Shown here: positions 12,191 to 23,740 of the stretch, in pieces | How the letters are laid out: every line of letters begins with the position of its first letter | Numbering within the stretch: the stretch's first letter is position 1 | Assembly: GCA_009363875.1 (NCBI GenBank) | Contig: CM018686.1 | Span: 8,494,001-8,558,000, forward strand | Direction of reading: 5' to 3' | Origin: Mikania micrantha | Taxonomy: Eukaryota > Streptophyta > Magnoliopsida > Asterales > Asteraceae | Length of the DNA: 64,000 bases | Notes under the pieces: generated by a model | Seen by the model: the letters and a program-made list of their open reading frames with translations, nothing else | What the model was told of the DNA's origin: nothing | The model's database searches: none | Translations under genes and position numbers: made by a program

Positions 12191-12770
12191 TGTTATGATG
12201 ATCTTCATAAAATATGAAACTTGTGGGTTAAATCTTTTCAACTTTGTTGCTGTAAAAAAAGGATTGCATTCTTGGAGGGGTTAATATGTTTAGGCCAATG
12301 GCTCAAGGGCATTGTTCCTAGAATCCCTTCCATAATTACATTTATAATACCTTGCCTCTTTCACATGGCTTCTATTGATTGCCGTTGTTTCTCAAGCGCA
12401 TTGCTGACTTCCATGGGTCTTCAATAGGCATACAACCTTTACATATTTAATCCAGGCTTTCAAGGCTTGGGAAGATCACTCCAATCATCATCCTCTTTGA
12501 TACTCCTATTCTTTTTAGAATGAGTTGGTTCTTTCTCTGATACAACTTGATGGGCAACATCATGTTCCATATGGCATAACACGTCGAATTGCAATTAGAA
12601 AGCTCTTGTCATACATTACCTTTGAAATGCCCTCCACCTGCATCCTCTGCTTGTACTCATATGTGATATCACTAATACTTAAACATAGTTGCCTGCGAGA
12701 TGACTTGGCCTTCAATGGTGATTTGAGTGTTATCATTTGCCACATCCCCATCTCTCACTTTACCTGACAT
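12191..12770 (-). other. Unidentified coding-like minus-strand remnants
   Basis: Read on the - strand, short open blocks have protein-like composition. One near 12465-12560 gives HQVVSEKEPTHSKKNRS followed by an acidic stretch EDDDWSDLPK. One near 12685-12770 gives VANDNTQITIEGQVIS. One near 12375-12425 gives EVSNALEKQRQSIEAM. They lie in different frames with stops and are not recognised. Most likely decayed transposon or retroelement protein; no function is proposed. Confidence 0.25.
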
Positions 12771-15700
12771 AGTCACTGAATGACGCCTAAAGTCAGTAAC
12801 TATTGTAACGTGTCGTGAAAGTTTAATGGTAAGGTCTCAGAGATGGGGTGACTGATTGTTACATTGGTATCATACATCCATGGCAAACCATATACACTAT
12901 ATATTACATCATAATTAAAATATTGCACATTAAGTTTCAACATTCTTAAACAACATTAACCAGTTAAGAGTTACTAAGCGTGTCTTGTGATCGTGCATCC
13001 TCGCTCACGCACTTGTTACCTCCTTGAAAAAGGTTTTGTGATATAAAAGATCAGCAAGAATGATGGTGAGTTCATAGATATGATAACTGATATGATATGC
13101 TATGACATGTTGACTATGCAGGCATACGCAACTTTATGAATATGATTCACCATAAAAGCCCATAACCATAGCCCATGTGACTGTAATGTAATTAGTGGTA
13201 ATACCTGAAGGTAAGACCTTAACCTCACTCTTAATGCCTATCGTTGCATTAAGCTTTTATCTTGTAATGTAATAAATGGTAACATGCATTAACACCAGGG
13301 TAGACGTTATCAACCCGTGAATGGGGTTGTCAGCCCGATAGTACTATCATTGTTATCATTCGGCTCCTCCATGAGTTTTTTGGTTATAGTTGTTATGTGA
13401 GGACTTTTACGATAACATGATATAATTTTCATGTAATCATCAAACAAGAGTTGTATTGCACAAGCAACATATAATCATGTCATTGTAATTGAATTAGGTA
13501 ATCATAATGTAATTGTAATGCAAACCCCAAGTTTTAGAAATCCGAAGATTTGAATAGGGGTAATAAACTCATATAAGTATGCCATTGTAAGTGAAATACG
13601 TAATATATTGTTCTTATGATAAGATCCCCAGGTTTTAGAAATGAAAACATTAAAAGGAGAACTATGAAACTCACTGATGTTGTTACAACGTTACACATAG
13701 CTTCAATTGAATTTTGCATATCATTAAGGTTCTATAAGTTCTTTGCATCCAATTTGGATTACCTGAACATTCCTTGATATTAAATATTAAGGATAATGTA
13801 ATTCGATTCATTAAATTGATTCTGAATAACGTATTTATTCAGAATTAATGTTATAAGATTATCAGTTAATTTGTAATGTTAAAATCACTGATTCTATTTA
13901 ATAATTGAGTTCTTATACTCATTTGATTGTTAATTAATGATAACTGCATTCCGTTGTCAAAACCAGAATCTCGATCGATTTTCATAACAAAAATCGGGTT
14001 TCTGGATTACGAAATTGATTACAAAATCAAGAAACTAAACCCAGTATTGAAACCAGAGTTTTAGTCGATACAAATCGGGTCACCAGTTTGCAAAATGACT
14101 TGCAAAATCGAGTCTGGAAAACGAAATCGATTCAAAATATGTCCTTTTCATCGAAAGCGGATCGTCGGATTGCAAACCGGAGAGCGAAACGCAGTTCAGA
14201 ACGCAAAATGAACAAAACTAGTGGTTCTGCCGGAATATTCCATCGGCGGCGATCCTCGCCTGGGTTTTGGCCGGAATTTGGCCGGAGTCCGGCTTGTGGC
14301 AAGCAGTGTGGGAACAGCTCGGCAGTGGCTGGTGGTCGGCGGCGGTGGCTCGACGGGGCTGCGGTGGTGGCTCAGGGCCTGGGCCACTAGCCGGGTGGCT
14401 GAGGTTGTGGCTGAGTGGCTAGGCCATGGTCGAGCCATGGCTCGAGTTTGCTAGGCAACGACCGAGGGTGGCCGATGGTGGCTCGGTAGTGACCGAGAAT
14501 GGCTGGCACCATGTGGGTCGTGATCCACTTTTGCTCGAAAACGACCGAGGATGGCCAAGTTTCCTTGGCAATGCCTTGGTCGTGATATGTTTTGCTCGGA
14601 AATGGCCGAGGTTGGCCGATGGTGATCTAGTCGCGACTTGCTTTGTCCGGGAATGGGGCAACGTTGGGGCCGCGCCCGGGCCTATGCACCCATCTGTGTG
14701 CCATCCATAGTTTTTGTGTGCCAAACCCGATTTTTTTGTACTTTTGAGGAGCCAAAATTTCCATATCCTAGTTTTTAACATATATCTAGTGTTTCGTGAA
14801 GAAAAATCTCAATTTTGACATCTTTGAAAAATCTGGGTTTTGAACTAAACCACCCTTTCAATGGGTTTTTGAATTCTGATGATTTTCAAACTTAACCAAT
14901 CATTCAAACATGTTTATTTAAGTCATATTCAGCTATTAGAATCAAGGATTGAGTTTGAAACTTACTTGGTGAAGGATTTGCTTGAAAAATAACCAAAATC
15001 ACACTTTTGAAAGCTTGATTCTTGATTTCACTTGTTCTTGGGTTTGGATATAACTTGAAATTGATGTTGGAGATGGGTTTAAGGTTCCAGAAGTGGCAGA
15101 GGAGGTCCTGGTCGAGATTGAGAGGTTGGGGAAGGAACAAAATAGTAGAACTTTGACCAAAGCCAAGATTTTTGTATTTATATGCATTCTACTTGTTTTC
15201 CAAGTTTAAAAATTTTATTTTCAACATAATTATCTGAATTTAATCAAATAGGATGGGTTAGACATGGAACAATAGGATAGGGATCGAACAAATCAAGGTT
15301 TTGCTTGATTTTTCCATTTCCACAATCGTTTGTCCGGCTTTTCGAGTATAATTTCAGGTTTTGTTAATAATGATCAACTATCATTGTCATGCTTCCAGTT
15401 ATATCCCCTTATGATTATAATATGATTAGGAAGTTCGAGTTGTCATAAATTTGCCAATTATGCATGCCGAATTGCGTTTTCGCAAATTTTCGCAATCTGA
15501 CTTATTGAACTTAGGGATACTTTGATTTGGTTATGTTATCACATATTTCACTTTAATTCATCATATAATTGATATTAATTTAGTTTTGGACCCTTGAATT
15601 TGGTTTTAGGTCATTATTATAGAAATTTCACGTAATTCGGCAATTCTGCGTAATGTCATTTGTGATTTGTTTCATTTTGTAATTTCCTTGCATATATACA

Positions 15701-15800
15701 GAGATTCACATGTATATAAATATTCAAACATGATTCAATTAATTAAAATGTTATTTTATGAATTTATGAATTTACCTCACAGTAAAGAATAAAATGTCAC
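12771..15800 (-). repeat. Degenerate LTR-like region with a GC-rich island
   Basis: No intact gene. 13150-13400 carries text such as GGTAGACGTTATCAACCCG and GGGGTTGTCAGCCCGATAG, typical of long plant gypsy LTRs. 14100-14700 is a sharp GC-rich island of repeated GGTGGCTCGG / GGCCGAGG-type words; open frames through it are compositional artefacts. On the - strand a TATA-like GCATATAAATAC lies at about 15171-15185, followed by C/T-rich sequence, as at an LTR transcription start. I infer one or more old gypsy LTRs, at least one on the - strand; boundaries are not resolved. Confidence 0.4.
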
Positions 15801-15814
15801 GTCATTGCGTCAAG

Positions 15815-16080
15815 TCCTAAAACTACAATAAAGGTATTCGGTCTTGGAGCAACTTACCCTCATACCTTTGATCTCTAGTGTTGCTCATCACTCCTCTATG
15901 CACATGTTTAGACTCTGCTTATTTTTCACAACTAATACAATGTCATCCGTAAATAGCATGCACCACGAAACTATCCCCTATATCGACTTTGTTAACTAGG
16001 CCATAGCAACTGGAAAAAGAAAGAGACCCAGCACACACCCTTAGTGAAGGCTTACCTCAATGGATTCTTACCATGATTCT
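15815..16080 (-). pseudogene. LINE (non-LTR retrotransposon) reverse-transcriptase remnant
   Basis: On the - strand the conceptual translation contains SWCMLFTDDIVLVVKNKQ, the plant LINE form of the RT catalytic box (normally F-A-D-D). The usual downstream block follows: LEIKGMRVSCSKTEYLYC. Upstream residues GCVLGLFLFPVAMA fit the preceding RT motif. Several in-frame stops, for example just after NMCIEE, show it is dead. No poly(A) tail or target duplication could be assigned, so only this internal piece of the RT palm remains recognisable. Confidence 0.75.
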
Positions 16081-16295
16081 TCAATCAAAGGGATGAATAA
16101 CTACGATCAAATACTTGATATCAAAAACAATTGTTAGATCAGATATTAATACAAACAAACTTAAAATTTTGATTTTCCACTTTGGTTGTTTCCATACATG
16201 CACATGTATGTCATCTTTATACTAATAAATAAAAATAAAATATACCTACTTTTAAAGCATGTTTATATTAAAATTCTCACATTTCTCCTATCAAA

Positions 16296-16326
<31 letters not shown>

Positions 16327-17345
16327 CCTATTATATAATAAAATAAAAAAAAGTTATATTATTTATATATTTTTCAAATTGAAAAAGCAATTTCATATTA
16401 TATTAGAAAAAATATATTTTTTTATTTAAAAAAACCAAATTATTATAAAATATGACTTATATCTGGAACAATGAAAACTTTATAAAATACGAAATAATTA
16501 AAACAAGTTTTCTTAAATAAAAAAATTATTAAAATAACTTTTTGGAAGAAAAAATTATTAAACACCAAAGTTTTAAACAAGATATTTTCAAAAATTTAAC
16601 ATTGAAAAATCAGCCTCCTAAAACAAAATGTTTAAAAAGCAAACTTTTTAAAAACAAAAACAAAATAAATTAATTTTATTGATTTACTATTTCAATAATA
16701 TTTTATATCAAAATATTCAAAGTATTATTTTTTTTTAATATGAATTAATAACTATTTGATATTATCTTTATTCAACTGTGTAATAAATAAGGTACTAAGA
16801 CTACCCGCAATGCTAAAGGTTGTATTTACTACATGCATTCTAGTCATCACTGTCACATCAGCTTTTTACCCATCCTTTTCATATGCATTCTCACTCATCT
16901 TTTTAACTTCAATACATCATTCTCACATACATTACCATTCTTTGACATCTTTTCCACCCTCTCTCTGTGCACTTAGTTACACTTTCGGAAGTGCAAAGTA
17001 GGGGAAGTGCGAGACACTCCATTGCATCCATTAGAGAGGTAACTGTCCACGTGGGACATGCACCAGCCTCTAAGGACGCATTGGAGGGAGCCTAAGCATA
17101 AACATGTGTGAACTATTTGTTTCTTCCTATTGAAGCGTTGTAACTCTTACGAATTATCTCTCAATCAGTTTCTAACTTACTAAGTTTACCTACCAACCCC
17201 TTAACTAAAGGTGTTCATCACTTTATTCAGTTCGGTTAGTTTATTTTCAATTTTTTTATCTGTATCTGAATTCAAAAAATCATTAACGAATCAAATTCTA
17301 TTTGGTTTAGGTTGAAAACCATACATACCAAATAAGTCGGTTCAA
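16081..17345. other. AT-rich intergenic DNA with an (AT)n microsatellite
   Basis: Very AT-rich, with an (AT)14 run at 16299-16326 and many A- or T-homopolymers between 16330 and 16750. The stretch 16780-17100 is less AT-biased and C/T-rich, with an inverted-looking ACTTAGTTACACTTTCGGAAGTG / GAAGTGCGAGACACTCC neighbourhood, but no feature class fits. No gene supported. Confidence 0.4.
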
Positions 17346-17359
17346 ACCCAAATAAACTA
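17346..17359 (+). repeat. SINE target-site duplication, left copy
   Basis: ACCCAAATAAACTA, 14 bp, is identical to the copy at 17618-17631 that follows the poly(A) end of the SINE. Confidence 0.9.
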
Positions 17360-17617
17360 CCAATGATGTCTTGTCCTAGTGGTAAGATGGAGGTATGAGT
17401 GAAGTGATAGAAGACCTAGGTCTTGGGTTCAATTCTTGATCCCACCCGGGTTTACCAACATTCTTCCGTCGTGCCTTTATGAGGGTGTTTGGGTCGGGCA
17501 TTCCCTTAAAATTGGTGACTGGTAGGCTAGGGGCTCCGTCTGTCTGGACTAGTGGCCAGCTTGGGCATCCCATTGAGGGTCGCGTAAGGAGCACCCGGCA
17601 GTTGATTAAAAAAAAAG
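17360..17617 (+). mobile_element. tRNA-derived SINE, complete with target-site duplications
   Basis: A 258-bp non-coding retroposon. The head resembles a tRNA. There is an A-box-like TCCTAGTGGTAAGATGG at about 17374-17390. There is a B-box-like GGGTTCAATTC at about 17426. The spacing is as expected for an RNA polymerase III internal promoter. The element ends in an A-run (17608-17616). It is bracketed by identical 14-bp duplications at 17346-17359 and 17618-17631, diagnostic of LINE-mediated target-primed insertion. The 3' body (GGTCGGGCATTCCCTT..., GTCTGTCTGGACTAGTGGCC...) resembles the unrelated tail of plant SINEs. Open frames on the - strand are incidental. Identical duplications suggest a fairly young insertion. 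Confidence 0.88.
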
Positions 17618-17631
17618 ACCCAAATAAACTA
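17618..17631 (+). repeat. SINE target-site duplication, right copy
   Basis: Second copy of the 14-bp ACCCAAATAAACTA immediately after the A-run of the SINE. Confidence 0.9.
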
Positions 17632-17866
17632 TTAAACCGAACCGGATAATCCGAATTCAACCAAACTGAACTGAATATGTTTATATATTATTAACAAAAC
17701 TAATAAATCTATATCTGAATTCATAATTATTGAAATCGTTAGACGCTAGTCGGGCGGTAGGGTACCAACTAGGGACTAATTAAATTAAAATTTTATATGC
17801 AATTTTTCAAATACACACACTTATATATATATATTTAAAATAAGTATGATTTTTCAAAGAAATTAA

Positions 17867-18280
17867 AGGGAAAATTTCATTTTTATTCATTTATGTTTAC
17901 ATAAAATTTCAGACATGGTCCTTTTATGTTTAGAAATTTCAAAAGCAGTCCTTTAAGTTTCCAAACATTACAAACTCGGTCATTTTTCTGTTAACGTTAT
18001 TAAATACTAATATAATAGTACCAAAATTTCTAAAAATAAAGGAACATCCCTAAAATTTATGTAACCAAAAAGGATTAAAAATAAAATTTTCTCAATTATT
18101 TGTATAATTTTTTCTTGACATTTATTTCTCATATTCTATTAATACTTAACAGAGTTAACGAAAAAATGAACGAGTTTGCGACATTTAGAAACTTAAAGGA
18201 CTGCTTTTAAAATTTTTAAACATAAAGGAACATTTATAAATGTTATATAAGTATAAAGGAACAAAACTGAAATGATCCCT
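17867..18280. mobile_element. MITE with long terminal inverted repeats
   Basis: The two halves are inverted copies of each other. AGGGAAAATTTCATTTT at 17867 pairs with the inverse of AAAACTGAAATGATCCCT ending at 18280. Inside, CAGTCCTTTAAGTTTC near 17950 pairs with GAAACTTAAAGGACTG near 18195, and CTGTTAACGTTA near 17990 pairs with AACAGAGTTAACG near 18145. Arms are about 140 bp with many mismatches, and there is no coding capacity. A clear target duplication is not visible, so the superfamily (Mutator-like or other) is open. Confidence 0.7.
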
Positions 18281-18299
18281 AATTTAAAAATATTACGAC

Positions 18300-20225
18300 C
18301 AATTAACTCATGAATTATATGCTAATTAATACTAACTAGTTTTTACCAGTCACATATTGCGGCGGAAACCCCGCGTACTGTTGCAACGGCGACAAACGCT
18401 GATGAGAAACATGTCACAATAGCTTACGCTATGTCGTAAAAGCTCTAAAGCATACTCGTCATAAAAGCGACTGTTACATTGTCGTAAAGCCCAAAAGTGT
18501 ACTCTATCGAAAAAGTAATCGTCAAAAACATGAATGAGAACACAGACAAAAAGGAATGCATCAAGAACACAAAATCAGAACATTAAAAAAAATTTGCAAT
18601 GAAAAAACCATATGTTAACTAGTTCAAACATAATTATACTTTTTTGTAAAAATGACCGTTACTTTGATATAAAATCTAAAAGCATACTACATCGTAAAAG
18701 TAGAGGTCAAAAACCTAAATGAAAATACAAACAAAACGGTAAGCACTAAGGACCCAAAATCAAAACTTAAAAAAGAAACGTACAATTCAAAAATCATAAA
18801 TTTATTGTAATTTCAGCTTCCAATGATAATGTTTTAGCTTCCAAAACTCAGTCCTATGTTAAAAAAGAAGTTACCAATATGAAAACAAATATAACTTACT
18901 GTTCATTAACCATTTTTATTTTGATATATATGTAATTAGCCTAGAAACCCATGTATTACATGGGTTGTTGAACAAATATAATATGTTATAAACAATAATT
19001 TACCAAAAGATTTATATGTAGCATTTATTCAATTATTGGTTAAATAAGAAAAATGAAAATTTAAAAATTTTAAATAAGAAATAATTATAAATATTTAATA
19101 ATTTTAAAATTATATAAACATATAAGATATAGTTAAAATTTTATTACCTTTTATTAATTTTTAGTAAATTAGTAAATTTTTATAATAAGAAAAAATATAA
19201 TTATTAATATTTAATTGTATAATTTAATTAGTAAAAATTATTAATATTTTAGGAGAGAGATGCGAGAAAAATTCTTTACTATTAATTAGAAGATGACCAG
19301 TGTCTTTTAAAAATACTCTTTTATAAGAGTAGGTAAATATATATTTTATAGATTTGAATTTTATGGATAAGTATTAAATTTAAATTTAAATTACTTTATT
19401 TTAGGTAAACATGGGTAAATAAATAATTTAAATACCAAATAATATTTACCGTAATTACGGCTAGCGAAATAATTAAAATTTTTTTATAAATTACTGTATT
19501 ATAATTAAAATTAATGTATTATATTTAAAATTGTATGTTTAAGTAATATGAAGGCTCATCTCAAAGAAGTTCAACAATCCTAAACCTAAGAAGAAGGTTC
19601 AACAATCCTAAACCTAAGAAGAAGGTTCAACAATCATAACCATGTTCATCATCCTAGAAATCCATACATCGATTAATTAAAGCATAAATTGAATAAAAAA
19701 ATCCAATCTGGTTTCAACAAATAAAGAACCAAATAAAACGATCGTATACGATTCAAAAGACAAAATTGAAAAGGAAAAGACGGTGGAAGATACATGAAGG
19801 GGACACCGAATAAGCTTAGGGTAGCCCCCACCCATCGATCAACCGGTTGTGAAAATTAGCAATTGTTGTTGTAGAAGACGTAATTATGGTCGTCAAAGAT
19901 GGACAGTGTTTTATGGGTATGCATAGGTAATATGGGGATTATATATGATAGAGACACGAAGATGATGGAATCAGCTGGTGAAAAACTTGTGTGGAGATGG
20001 AAGCGGCCGATGAAAAACTTGCGGGGGATGGAAGAACCGATGTTACAGATCTAGGGTTTTGGGTATTGAAATAGGAAGAAATGGGAAAACAATTGTGCAT
20101 GTCAGGTGAAGTGAGAAACCGTATAACAGGTTAATTTGGGTCAAGTATTAGGCGGGAAACAAAAAATTGTAGTGGTGTAAAAAAATGACAAGTGTCCCCT
20201 AGTTATACTCATTTATTAGTTTAAG
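18300..20225 (-). mobile_element. Helitron-like non-autonomous DNA (possibly more than one element)
   Basis: Read on the - strand, two 5'-end-like starts lie near 20220 and near 19330. Each shows short A/T-rich text then GGGACACTTGTCAT or AGACACTGGTCATC. A 3'-end-like hairpin, ACCCATGTAATACATGGGT followed by TTCTAG, lies at about 18940-18965. A second possible 3' end (AAAAACTAGTT with a GC hairpin upstream) is near 18325-18400. A hairpin followed by CTAG/CTRR, no inverted repeats and no target duplication is the Helitron pattern. No helicase is encoded. Limits are approximate, and the call rests on end motifs only. Confidence 0.35.
19569..19641 (+). repeat. 28-bp tandem repeat, 2.6 copies
   Basis: GTTCAACAATCCTAAACCTA plus AGAAGAAG is repeated at 19569 and 19597, with a partial third copy at 19625. 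Period exactly 28 bp. Confidence 0.85.
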
Positions 20226-20819
20226 AAGATTTCAGTTTTCATCTTTCTTCTTTTAAAAAGCTCATAATAAATTAATAATTAGGTTTAATTTCCAAATCCA
20301 ATTAAAAAAAAACAAACCCAAATAGGATAGCAAATCCATATAAAAAACCCAGATATTCTATTTTGGTTACTCTTCCTGTTTTTCTTCGTTCCCCCAATGT
20401 CTTACCAAGTTCTTTCTCTTTCTCAAGCTTTTGGTCAAAGATTCTTCGACCACTACCCCTCCAAAATCAGCTGTTTTTTTTTTCATTTTCATCTGTGTAG
20501 ATCAAAGATTAAAGGTTAGTCTTACTCTTTTTGTTCTCGTGTAGATCACAGCCGCTCCGGTCCTCTGATCGACTACCAATTTTTGGGTCCGATTACCAGA
20601 AATATCATCGGCTGCCTTGCGCTCAATGAATAATCAAGTTTTACAACATTGTCTAAATTCGGTTTAATAGGTTTAACCGAATAAACAAACCGATTTAAGG
20701 AAAGTATGAAACCAATCATTGAAAACCGAATTCCAAATTCAGAAATATGGTTATGAACCGAACAAAAAACTGAATTCACAATTCAGTTTGGTTTTTTTGT
20801 TAGGGATGTGGTTCGGTTT
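20226..20819. other. Intergenic DNA, nothing assigned
   Basis: Contains C/T-rich stretches near 20345-20470 and repeated GAACCGAATT / CAAACCG-type words at 20650-20815 that look like a degraded repeat. No gene or complete element can be supported. Confidence 0.35.
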
Positions 20820-21115
20820 TCTAAATGTTAGTCTAAATGTAACGATCGATTTTCAGTAATCGCACACGTTGATATAAACATTAATAAAATGATTGTGATT
20901 GTTACAAATAGAAAATATGCGAGAAATGATAAACATAGGCGAAAACCGTGCGCGAAACGGAGTTACGAATTGTCCGGAATCGCGAAATAAAGAAAATTAT
21001 AAAGACAATGTTTTGAAATGCTTCGCGGTACGCGAAGGATTCAGGAGCACCTCTTCGCGGTACGCAAAGAACCCAAAATATCTAAGGATCCCGAATTGCT
21101 TCGCGGTACGCCGGC
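20820..21115. repeat. LTR-like remnant with CTTCGCG-GTA-CGCGAAG hairpin words
   Basis: Three copies or partial copies of one hairpin word lie at 21021-21037 (perfect arms CTTCGCG and CGCGAAG around GTA), about 21053 and about 21100. They sit in sequence rich in CGCGAAA-type words. The arrangement matches the hairpin-word block inside the 1.7-kb gypsy LTRs at 45447 and 54053. It abuts, and probably truncates, the gene fragment that follows. Confidence 0.45.
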
Positions 21116-21464
21116 GAGATGGCGCCGGAGTCATCTCCGACTTCACACGAACCGGCCAGCTACTTCTACTGCTTACACTCTCATCTTCTAACTCAGAGCT
21201 GTTATAAAAAAACTCGATTGCAAGATCATCAAGACTAATTTCGGGAAACTCCGAACCTCTGACGGTGTTAACGAACTTGCGTCTCGGAGTAGGAATAACA
21301 CCTGACTCAGTTTCCAAAGCAAATGAACGTGAGAATCTGCTCAAGCTTGTAGAACGGCGTTGAGCTTTAGAAGATGAAGAATCCGGCGAATCTTCTGTCG
21401 ACAGCGACGAATTAGCACCAATCGGAGTTCTTCTGGTCGTCGACTTGAACGCCGATGTAGCCAT
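20997..21464 (-). pseudogene. N-terminal fragment of a conserved plant protein of unknown function
   Basis: The - strand frame starts at the ATG at 21464 (MATSAFKSTTRRTPIG) and ends at 20997. Its first 110 or so residues are Ser/Arg-rich (SSKAQRRSTSLSRFSRSF), then KFVNTVRGSEFPEISLDDLAIEFF. I recognise this as the conserved N-terminus of a small plant-specific family, sometimes labelled adhesin-like; its function is not established. A plausible 5' UTR lies at 21465-21600. After about SSWPVRVKSEMTPAPSRR (near 21120) the sequence switches to residues encoded by the hairpin-word LTR-like block, so the natural protein is cut short. It could be a captured fragment or a truncated gene; no promoter or downstream exon is seen. 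The conserved start makes the N-terminal identity fairly secure. Confidence 0.6.
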
Positions 21465-21715
21465 AGGATCACGGATTCACGAACAGAAAATTAAAGATGA
21501 AAATCACATAGAAAATATGATGAACATTGAACAACTCAGGAGCAAGGGTTTCGATGTAGACGAAGATTTTTGAAGATTACGCAGGGATAAAGGATGGCGC
21601 AAATCGTGAGAGAGAGGCACCAATACGTATAGAAGGAGAATGTATCCCAAAATGCATTGATGAGTTGTAAACAAAGCATCCACAGCAGTACCAAATGAAT
21701 AGTAATTTGTGAGGC

Positions 21716-21886
21716 TAGTGGCGGAGCTTGACCGAAACTTCAGAGGGGGCGAAATAAATTTTTTTTTTCAGGGGGCGAAATAAAGGTTTTTAAAAATTTT
21801 ACACTACGTATCGGGAAATATACACTACTGCACGAAAAAACAGAGGGGACAGTCGCCCCCCTAGTCTTCACTAAGCTTCGCCTATG
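21716..21886. mobile_element. hAT-type MITE
   Basis: 171 bp. The left end TAGTGGCGGAGCTTG pairs with the inverse of CAAGCTTCGCC..ATG-type right end (…ACTAAGCTTCGCCTATG). This is the hAT 'GTGGCGGA' terminal class. Flanks TGTGAGGC (21708-21715) and TGTGAGAG (21887-21894) agree at six of eight positions, consistent with an aged 8-bp target duplication. No coding capacity. Confidence 0.7.
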
Positions 21887-21894
21887 TGTGAGAG

Positions 21895-22807
21895 AAGAAA
21901 AAGTTGGTTTTTAATATATATATAATTAATTTGATATTGTATGTGTGCTTGATACGTTAAAAATTATCTGTACAGGTTAAAAAATAATTTTTAAATTTAT
22001 TTATTTTAAATAATTTAACATATATTTTTCAAAGATAATTGATAAATCATTGTTTTCTTTCTAAATTAGTTAAAAGTAACTAAATAAAAGAAAACACTCC
22101 TTTTGGTAAATAAGTTTTCAACTACATTTACTTGGTAAATATTTTTCTCAACTACACTCATTTGGCTTATTTTATAATCATATTATTATCAGATTTATAA
22201 ACCATTATTGTTTAATATAATATAAAAGAGAAAAAAATAAAGGTAAAAAGGATTTTTACAAATATTTAATAAATATAGGCAAGAAACTCACTTTTATATA
22301 ATCTATAAAGCTGATATGTGTTCTCTCAAAATATTTATTTATTATATAATATACCATGATATTCATATGTAGTAGGATCGTATAGAAGATATATATGAAT
22401 GATTGATATGATAGAATGCAACTTTAGTTCTAATAAAATTTTATATGGTTGAATCGTACTACACTATTGTATTGTAAGCTTGTATAATACCAGTATACCA
22501 CAGTATTTGTATTCGAGGCATTCAGATACCACTATTTGTTGTACCTATAGCATACACATTTAAAAAAAAAAAAACAAAGAAAGGAAAAAGAGAGAGATAA
22601 TATGTTGTCTTTCACTTGTATACATTGTCTGTAATGAATTTTTATATCTAGCTTTTATGCATATATAATTTTATGTTAAGTAGTAATTTTACCTATTATG
22701 CGTGATGGTTGCATCTCAAATTTATATTGTAAATGTATTATATTTGACTCAACTTGTTTCCGAAACTCGTGTAAGTTTGTAACTATAGAAACTCATGGGG
22801 GTCGTAG
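21895..22807. other. AT-rich intergenic DNA
   Basis: Low-complexity AT-rich sequence with an A-run near 22562. I see no gene, RNA or element boundary. Confidence 0.4.
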
Positions 22808-23730
22808 TGTAGCATCCTACATAAATTCAGGTATTTACTTGCCTAACCCTTTCAAGTAAACTAATCTTGACTTATGATTCTAGTAAAGATTTGAAAATAA
22901 ATAAATCATGTCTAGTTATTAAGACAAATATCTAAAATACTAAGCAAAACAATATTATTATAAAACAATTATGTACAATATCGAAAGGGTGGCAACTAAC
23001 TAATGACATAACAACACGATGAATTATATTCGATAACCCAATTTTATGGGCTATATATTTTAAATACATACACAAATAAACCCTCACCTTTAACTCACTA
23101 AGTTTATCCTTCAGCCTGTCGAACTAGGCTCCAACGAGAAACCAACTAAAAACAAATAAACCCTCACCTTTACCACATCCCCTTCCTCAATAAATATAGG
23201 ATTCTCTGATGCAAAGATTAAATCACAATTGGACAGCATCATCATCCTACGGCTGATGTGGTGGCAGCACTTCCACCTTCTCTTCGGCAGCCACAAGGAC
23301 AGTCCATCCCCACCCCATTCCAGCCGAGACAAGCAGCCATTCAAACATAGCTTAATTCTAGTTACAACTCAATTGAATGGTACTTTAGGGAAAAGATAAA
23401 ACATAGCATCTAAGTACTTGAAATTTTTTTCTCATCAGCTATGACAGCCCATGTAGCCTCATTTCAGCCGAGAATTAGCAACCACATCACTAGGAAATTT
23501 GAAGAGATCTTTAGGTTAAGGTACTACCACCTTAATCCTAGTATTTTCCTTCTTGATTAAGGCACCATCAACCCACTAAAGCTGCACCAAGGACAGCCTA
23601 AAACTTCCACTACAACTGCCATTACAACCACTCCATATGACCTCTCCATACCCATGAAATCTGTCATAAGATCTTGCCATCATAATAATTAATAAACACT
23701 ATACACCTTCCAAAGTAACATTTGAAACTC

Positions 23731-23740
23731 CTATAAATAC
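23731..23740 (+). promoter_or_regulatory. TATA box of the gypsy LTR
   Basis: CTATAAATAC, followed about 30 bp downstream by pyrimidine-rich sequence (CATCCTCCCTTCTACCTC). Typical of an LTR U3/R border on the + strand. Confidence 0.5.

Noticed and set aside
14088..14781. Overlapping open frames on both strands in the GC-rich island
   Set aside because: Composition-driven: repeated GGTGGC/GGCCGAGG words keep several frames open at once. The residue mix is Trp/Gly/Arg/Ala-biased without any domain, and the setting is LTR-like.
17370..17440. Stand-alone tRNA gene
   Set aside because: Only A- and B-box-like motifs remain. A cloverleaf is not formed, and the A-tail and target duplications show it is a SINE head.
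17376..17660. 94-codon minus-strand frame
   Set aside because: It lies within the SINE, which is an RNA polymerase III type element with no coding role.
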